Of a DNA stretch of 64,000 bases, positions 59,407 through 64,000 are shown one piece after another; positions within the stretch are counted from its first letter, which is position 1, and each line of letters opens with the position of its first letter. This stretch comes from Kappaphycus alvarezii. Taxonomy: Eukaryota; Rhodophyta; Florideophyceae; Gigartinales; Solieriaceae. Location: the NCBI GenBank assembly GCA_002205965.3, contig NADL03000534.1:1612001-1676000 (forward strand), read 5' to 3'. The position numbers were made by a program, and so were the translations under genes. The notes beneath the pieces were generated by a model. The model was not told the DNA's origin. It ran no database searches and saw only the letters and a list, made by a program, of their open reading frames with translations.

Positions 59407-59452
59407 AGGACGTGAGTCATACCACAGAGAAAAGACCGCGACGGCGGTCGCT

Positions 59453-60647
59453 TTACTTGCGATTCGGCTTGTCAGCGGCGGCGGGGTTCCTTTGAGCTCC
59501 TCGGTTGTTTTGACGACGACCTCCCGAAGCAGCTTGCTGCTTATTGAATTCCTTGGCGTAGGCTTGGGAGCGGAGCTCGGCAAACTTTTGCTTCGTCGAG
59601 CGGTAGAGCTCGGACGAATACGGGAAGTCGTCCTCGCGCAAATACTTCTGAAGCAGGATTGCTTCGGATTTTCCAGATTCGAGGGAGTCGGCGAAGAAGT
59701 CGACACGTTCGAGGACACGATTGTAAGAAGCGGAGAGGAAATGATGCAGCACGGAGAAGGCTTCAGTTGCCGCGTCGATGTCTTTTGCAACCAGGGCTTC
59801 CGTAACTTGATGGGCACAGGCGAGGGCGTTCTCGCAGGTATCCCCGATATTCCAAAGGACCTCAGCTTCCCACCCGTCCCTCTGGTCGGCAGACTTGATC
59901 CTTCCGAAAAGTCCCTCCGGTTCCGGTATGAACCGATTCGCGGGAAACGGTGCGACAGTAGACGGCTTCCCGAACTTGTTGAGCTTACCGGTGGCGGCGT
60001 AAGCTCGTCGGGCGGCGAAGGCTTCCCCGACGTGTTCAGCGGTAGGTGGCGGCAGTGAAAACTGCAGTTGCCCCACTTTGAAGGCCTCAGCGGCGGCTGA
60101 GGGCTTGACAGGAAGATTTGACGTAGGCTCTGCGGCACCAGACGGCCCGGCGGCAGCAGCAGCGAAAGCGGCAGCAGCAGCGAGAGCACCAGATCCAGAC
60201 TCAGGCGTAAGGAGGTTGACGATTTCGGAGAGCTTGCCTTCGATACCGGTAACTTTGTTTTCCAGCGTAAGGAGCCTGGAAGCGTCGGATTGTGCAGAAG
60301 AGGAAGAGTCGGCATGCGAACATTGCGGGAGAATGTTGTTTGTGTGTGAAGGTCGGCCTAGACGGTGATTCGTCCGGAGCTGGTTCGAGGGATGAGAACA
60401 AGCGACGACTTGAGGGACCAGAAGTTGTGCCAAAGGTTTCCAAGTTGTCGGTTATATAGACCTGTCCGACGGGTTCTGATCGCACATCAAGTCCTTGAGC
60501 AACGGTAAGCTGCCAACGTGGCCATATCTCGAGTGGCTTACAGTCCGGCGGATGCAAATGCAACCGAGATGCAGACGTGACAGCGTGACTTGCTTCCAGT
60601 TGTGGATCACAGCCACGTCGAAGCCCCTTATCATATTCACCCATCAT
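59453..60647 (-). pseudogene. Unit 4 ORF1: gag-like protein
   Basis: This is the best-preserved ORF1. From about 60,330 to 59,453 it is one frame carrying the coiled-coil motif, alanine-rich linker, capsid-like helices and basic tail. One frame difference near 60,330-60,345 separates it from the N-terminal part that starts MMGEYDKGLRRGCDPQ at 60,647. That N-terminal frame is also open upstream across the array edge into the copia sequence, back to an ATG at 60,836. Confidence 0.75.
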
Positions 60648-60664
60648 TTTCCAATCATTCCACC

Positions 60665-60860
60665 AATCCACACGTATCTTGAAGCACCATCTTAATAAAG
60701 AAGAAATTATTTGTAGTGTCCCAAGGTCGCTTTGTGATGTGGTCCGCATATATCTATAAATACAATATCTCCGCTGACGAGTCAATGAGTAGTCGCTCAT
60801 CATTTTGGGTATTACGGACATTTTTTCCTTCTGCACATGGTTGACTCTTTATAAACTCTG
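60665..60860 (-). pseudogene. copia integrase, N-terminal core part (right side of split gene)
   Basis: The minus strand reads IVFIDICGPHHKATLGHYK, then a stop, FLLY and DGASRYVWI up to the array edge. Copia integrases read xxxDICGPxxxxTLGxxKYFLLFIDDxSRYVWI here, so this is the first catalytic aspartate strand (about 60,740-60,760) and the next strand. The following codons of the same frame are at 42,675 leftwards. The preceding part (ACAEGKNVR-like, about 60,800-60,850) fits the zinc-binding C-x-x-C end. Confidence 0.8.
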
Positions 60861-61400
60861 GCCTTGAGGGTTTAATGCTATTGAGATGGGTTTTTTTACA
60901 TGCTATTAACCTTTTTTCCATTCACATGACTAAACATTAAATTGCACATGCTCCTCTCATTTTTTCACCTTCATAGGCAGCGGAATAATGAGCTGAGAAA
61001 TTTTATAATGAGGAAGAATCTTACTACTGTTATTTTATCAGTATCTGTAATAGCAGGTGCGCTGTATTCGCAGAGATAATTTCTGCCTTAATTGTCATTG
61101 CCAAGCGTTTTGCCATTAGGTGTGTCACTGAAAATGCTTTCCTCATTCTCAATAACGACGAGTATGTACATAGAGTCCAGGTGGGGGACAGATAGAAGGT
61201 TAAGAACCATTATTGGAGCATAAAAATGTCTTGCAGATTGATAATTTTTTATCAACTGCTGAAATAAGATTCATTGTGCCTTGATATTTGCTTGGAATAG
61301 TATTATTTTCACCAAGCTTGATTTGATTGGTTATGTGAACATATGGCGATCAAGAATAATAACATTGGTAACCCTAATGTCAGTTCTGCAATGATTCGTC
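60861..61400 (-). pseudogene. Probable copia protease region, decayed
   Basis: Between the gag and integrase remnants of the same minus-strand copia element. Protease is expected here, but only vague similarity is visible and no D-S/T-G triad could be pinned down. Confidence 0.35.
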
Positions 61401-62290
61401 TATTTTGTGTCACTTAACGGTTCTTAAACTTGGTTCTTACTCATTTTGGCCACATAATATTCTAAGCTTATACATAGCTTGTTGCTTTCTTGCAATAGTG
61501 ATATTACAGCGGGTGGAATTTTTGGGTCAATTTCAATTGGGTTCCCGAATTTCGGACTATTTTTGGTATATCTACAGATATCTTGCATTTTGCAGCTATG
61601 AAAACTGCTTTTCCCAAGTTTCTGCATTAGCTGTAACTTCTTGATGCTGCGAAAGAGGACAGCTACGTTTATCTTTTTCATTGAAGCAGAACTTCTCTTT
61701 GTATTCGACGATAAGCCTGTTCGGCACAGTTTCCCAGGCGGCGTTCTGTTAGCCCATTGTTTTGAAAGAAGTCAGTGCGGATTCATATTCGTCAAATTAC
61801 TTGATTAAAGATAGCAACATCGACACTTGAATGAGCTCATTTATATCTTGACCAGCGTTTTCAAGTTTCTCAAAGCCTAACTCTTATCAGCAACACCATG
61901 TTAAATGGATTATTCAAAATCCAAACTTTTTATAGAGGATTTTGTTCAACAAGCTTTACTTGTTACTTGTGTTTTCCCAGCATATCTCGCTTTGAGCTTA
62001 GTCCACATTTCGCATGGGTACTTTGAACAGTTTTGAATGATTTTAAGTTTATTCCCCCAAAGCCAGCACTAAAATGCAAAAGCCCTTTTTTTTCTTATTA
62101 AACTCTGAAATTGGGACATCATCGTCTTCAGGTAGAGTCTCAATTCTATCATGGATTCCCATGTAGTCCCGGTTTAGTAATACAGCTTCCATTCTCAAGC
62201 GCAATAAGTAAAGTCTTTCCTCAGGATTGTCATTGAATTTAAGAATTTTTCTCCTCCTCGGTGTCTGCATTGTGAGAATGGTGCTACCAC
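61400..62290 (-). pseudogene. copia Gag remnant (host element of the YR array)
   Basis: The minus strand gives, with frame changes, RLYLLRLRMEAVLLNRDYMG, ETLPEDDDVPISEFNKKKKG and LVLALGE. It continues with SKLFKVP...NVD...SEIC, then LENAGQDINELIQVSMLLSL, YESALTSFKTMG and NRLIVEYKEKFCFNEKDKR. These are the successive helices of a copia Gag (UBN2-type), from the substrate-like N-terminal WxxRM segment to the region before the knuckle, which is partly visible as RCNI near 61,500. The element's gag, then integrase, run leftward into the array. Not translatable. Confidence 0.7.
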
Positions 62291-63282
62291 TGTAGCAATG
62301 AGTTGCTGCGGTAGTCTGAGTTCAGGTGATGGAGAGGTTAAAGGTGTGGAGGTTGCGAATTGTTGTGGTGCTGCCCTGCTTCGATGGTTGTTGCAGTCCT
62401 GGATTTTACAACACAACAGTATGAGCATATATATTGCACTACAACAATAACATTATTACTCACAGCATTCAATGCGCTCAGCATGTGCGACAATGAAGGA
62501 GACAACTAGTGAACGATTTTGGTCGGTTTCATTGTCAAACGCCGTAGTCAGGATGATTCATTGGGTGTGCAATATGCAACATAGGTCATATACAAACAAT
62601 TAACTAGTCGTGTTAATGCAGTGGTATATACTTGATCGATTCAGATTCTGAAATGCTCACAAGGTGAGATCCTCATATATCATCGAGGGAGCCTATGACG
62701 GCGGTAGCGGTGGCCGGAGACCTTTCCCCAGAGCATAAGCCGTCTCTAAATGTCAATGCTTGTCTGAGTACTAAGCTCTAGCCTCCAGGGCAAGTAAACG
62801 CAAGTAATGTCGAGTGGCGGTGGTGGTAGTAACGAGCAGTCCTCTCACGGGTGGGTACTTCGCGATTTACCCTTGCTTCGACGACACCATTTAAGATTAA
62901 TGTAGTTTCAGACGTTTGGATTACTTTACTGCGAGTGGAATATAGGGCGAAATTCCCGTTAACCTGGGCAGTCTACCTGCATAGAGAGCATACTGAATTC
63001 TTTCACAATTGGATGCCCCGTCTAATATGTTGTTGTGCCTGGAAAGAGTCGGAAAGCCCGCTTTATGAGACACGCCAGGGTGCACTATCCGTACCTGTGG
63101 AAACGGGAGCGGGGGTCACTGACTTTCTCCAAAAACTCCAAGATTCATTGGCACGAGGCGACCTTATGTCTCTGTGCAGGAGATGGTAGATGGGCCGTGA
63201 AGGGAAGGAGATCAGAGACTCTTAAGAGTTTGAATGGGAGCTGTGTTTTTCTTGGCCACTCCATGTATGTGCGTGTTATGTA

Positions 63283-63331
63283 TATAGATCGGATGTATCT
63301 TCCATGAGTAAAACACCCAAACCTTTCCCCC
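63283..63331 (+). repeat. Short direct repeat, copy 1
   Basis: Shares atagatcggat-ta-cttcca and gagtaaaacacccaaac-ttt with 63716-63761, about 430 bp apart. The pair may be the ends of a small element or of a decayed LTR. Confidence 0.65.
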
Positions 63332-63715
63332 TGTATGTGTCTTTACTCGAAGACTGTTTGTATACTTTTAAACATAACTCCGCATTTGCTCATTCTGGCC
63401 TTCTATGAGGCCTTAGACCCTGAGGAGATATCTTGTCTAAACATATCTCCACTATCGACCTGTGCCGCAAATTACGTAGTAGCCCTCGACGTCAGCAACG
63501 TTGACGAGATCTATTTGATCTTGTCTACTCAGTGAGGTCTACTGTAAGAGAGGCACAGACACATTGCAAAGGCACGCTGCAGCAGCCGTCATGTCCAATG
63601 CGGCCTGCTTGATGGCTGGCCTGAAGGTAGCATTTTTAGGGAGCGTAGTTCCTTCCCCATTACGGTGCCGGTATACCCTTTTTGAGTCGATTGTGGTTGT
63701 CTGGAAAACCATGGG

Positions 63716-63761
63716 ATAGATCGGATATACCTTCCAAGAGTAAAACACCCAAACGTTTCCC
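63716..63761 (+). repeat. Short direct repeat, copy 2
   Basis: Partner of 63283-63331, differing at about five positions. Confidence 0.65.
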
Positions 63762-64000
63762 CTCATTGGACAAACGATGCCATGTTGATCTCAACGTATC
63801 CCAACACTCCGGAAAGCGTCATTGAATTCTTAGTTCCTTCTCGGGGCTTAGACGAGTTCAAAGCACGATGCGCACATTCCTCGAGGTGATATTCAAACCG
63901 GAAGTTGACGACAGCCGGATGAGAGGTGGGGACCGGTAGAAACGCTCTCTGCGCAGGTTGAGATGAAACGTGATGATCCGTCTCGCTTGGCAGGACTGAG

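Larger units (their letters stand above)
42676..60664 (-). mobile_element. Head-to-tail array of DIRS/Ngaro-like YR retrotransposons
   Basis: Four full units (43717-47963, 47964-52204, 52205-56430, 56431-60664; 4247, 4241, 4226 and 4234 bp) and one 1,041-bp short unit at the left follow each other without spacer, all on the minus strand. Each internal junction is ...attccacc/gaatttaaaac... on the plus strand. Outer edges are gaatttaaaac preceded by host gagtatt on the left, and attccacc followed by host aatccac on the right. The host on both sides is one copia integrase frame that rejoins without gain or loss. The coding content (gag-like, RT-RNase H, tyrosine recombinase, no DDE integrase, no LTRs) places it in the DIRS order. 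Confidence 0.9.
56431..60664 (-). mobile_element. YR retrotransposon unit 4 (5'-most, mosaic)
   Basis: Full unit of 4,234 bp at the 5' end of the array. Its recombinase half carries the B-type markers of unit 2 (g at 57386, c at 57300, t at 58027). From about 58,214 onwards it agrees with units 1 and 3 instead (g at 58214). The switch interval 58,070-58,190 is crowded with single-base losses. Its right edge meets host copia integrase DNA. Confidence 0.9.
62300..64000. other. Unrecognised right flank
   Basis: The leader and 5' LTR of the copia element should lie at the left of this stretch, but no partner repeat was found. Plus-strand frames at 62851-63307 are open but unrecognised. A 46-49-bp direct repeat (63283-63331, 63716-63761) is the only clear structure. 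Confidence 0.45.

Noticed and set aside
42676-60664. The 4.2-kb tandem repeat as ribosomal DNA or a centromeric satellite.
   Set aside because: No rRNA sequence is present and each unit encodes a full set of retroelement domains. The edges are those of an insertion in a copia gene.

Overview
The window is a piece of a repeat-dense eukaryotic nuclear genome. There is no operon structure and no bacterial-type gene packing. It contains LTR retrotransposons of both Ty3/gypsy and Ty1/copia type, tyrosine-recombinase (YR) retrotransposons, Tc1/mariner and PIF/Harbinger DNA transposons, and a reverse-transcriptase-like family of the kind seen in algae, oomycetes and early-diverging fungi. A fungus (possibly chytrid-like) or another microbial eukaryote fits best, but the host cannot be named from this sequence. 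Apart from one EEPD1-like nuclease gene, every recognisable coding region belongs to a mobile element. Nearly all are broken by frameshifts.

Layout. 1.3-9.9 kb: a decayed gypsy element (gag, protease, RT, RNase H, integrase on +) between two LTR-like repeats, with an RT-like C-terminal fragment inserted on the minus strand and an acidic unknown ORF near its 3' end. 9.95-15.9 kb: a pair of ~320-bp direct repeats flanking minus-strand copia remnants (CCHC, integrase, RNase H). 15.9-24.4 kb: unrecognised sequence, a Tc1 fragment, two oppositely oriented RT-like fragments, and an HhH+EEP nuclease ORF whose last catalytic motif lies just past a frameshift. 25.1-26.4 kb: a Tc1-like transposon with recognisable ends. 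26.5-30.6 kb: ~300-bp direct repeats flanking a minus-strand copia remnant reduced to gag and RNase H. 31-35 kb: more Tc1 remnants, then a SANT/Myb-like gene and an ALP1/Harbinger transposase facing each other, which together look like one dead PIF/Harbinger element. 34.6-42.0 kb: AT-rich, no convincing gene.

The main result is at 42,676-60,664: a head-to-tail array of a DIRS/Ngaro-like YR retrotransposon on the minus strand. It has four ~4.24-kb units and one 1,041-bp short derivative, abutting with no spacer. Each full unit carries a gag-like ORF1, an RT-RNase H ORF2 and an overlapping tyrosine-recombinase ORF3. The whole array sits inside the integrase core of another minus-strand copia element: gag and the start of integrase lie to the right (62.3-60.67 kb), the rest of integrase to the left (42.68-42.04 kb). 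Removing the array makes the two integrase halves meet in frame with no base gained or lost, so the insertion has no target-site duplication, as expected of YR integration. In the recombinase half, units 1 and 3 share one set of substitutions and units 2 and 4 another. Unit 4 switches type inside the RNase H region. Copies also differ by many single-base indels that look like long-read error, so array length and ORF integrity need read-level confirmation.
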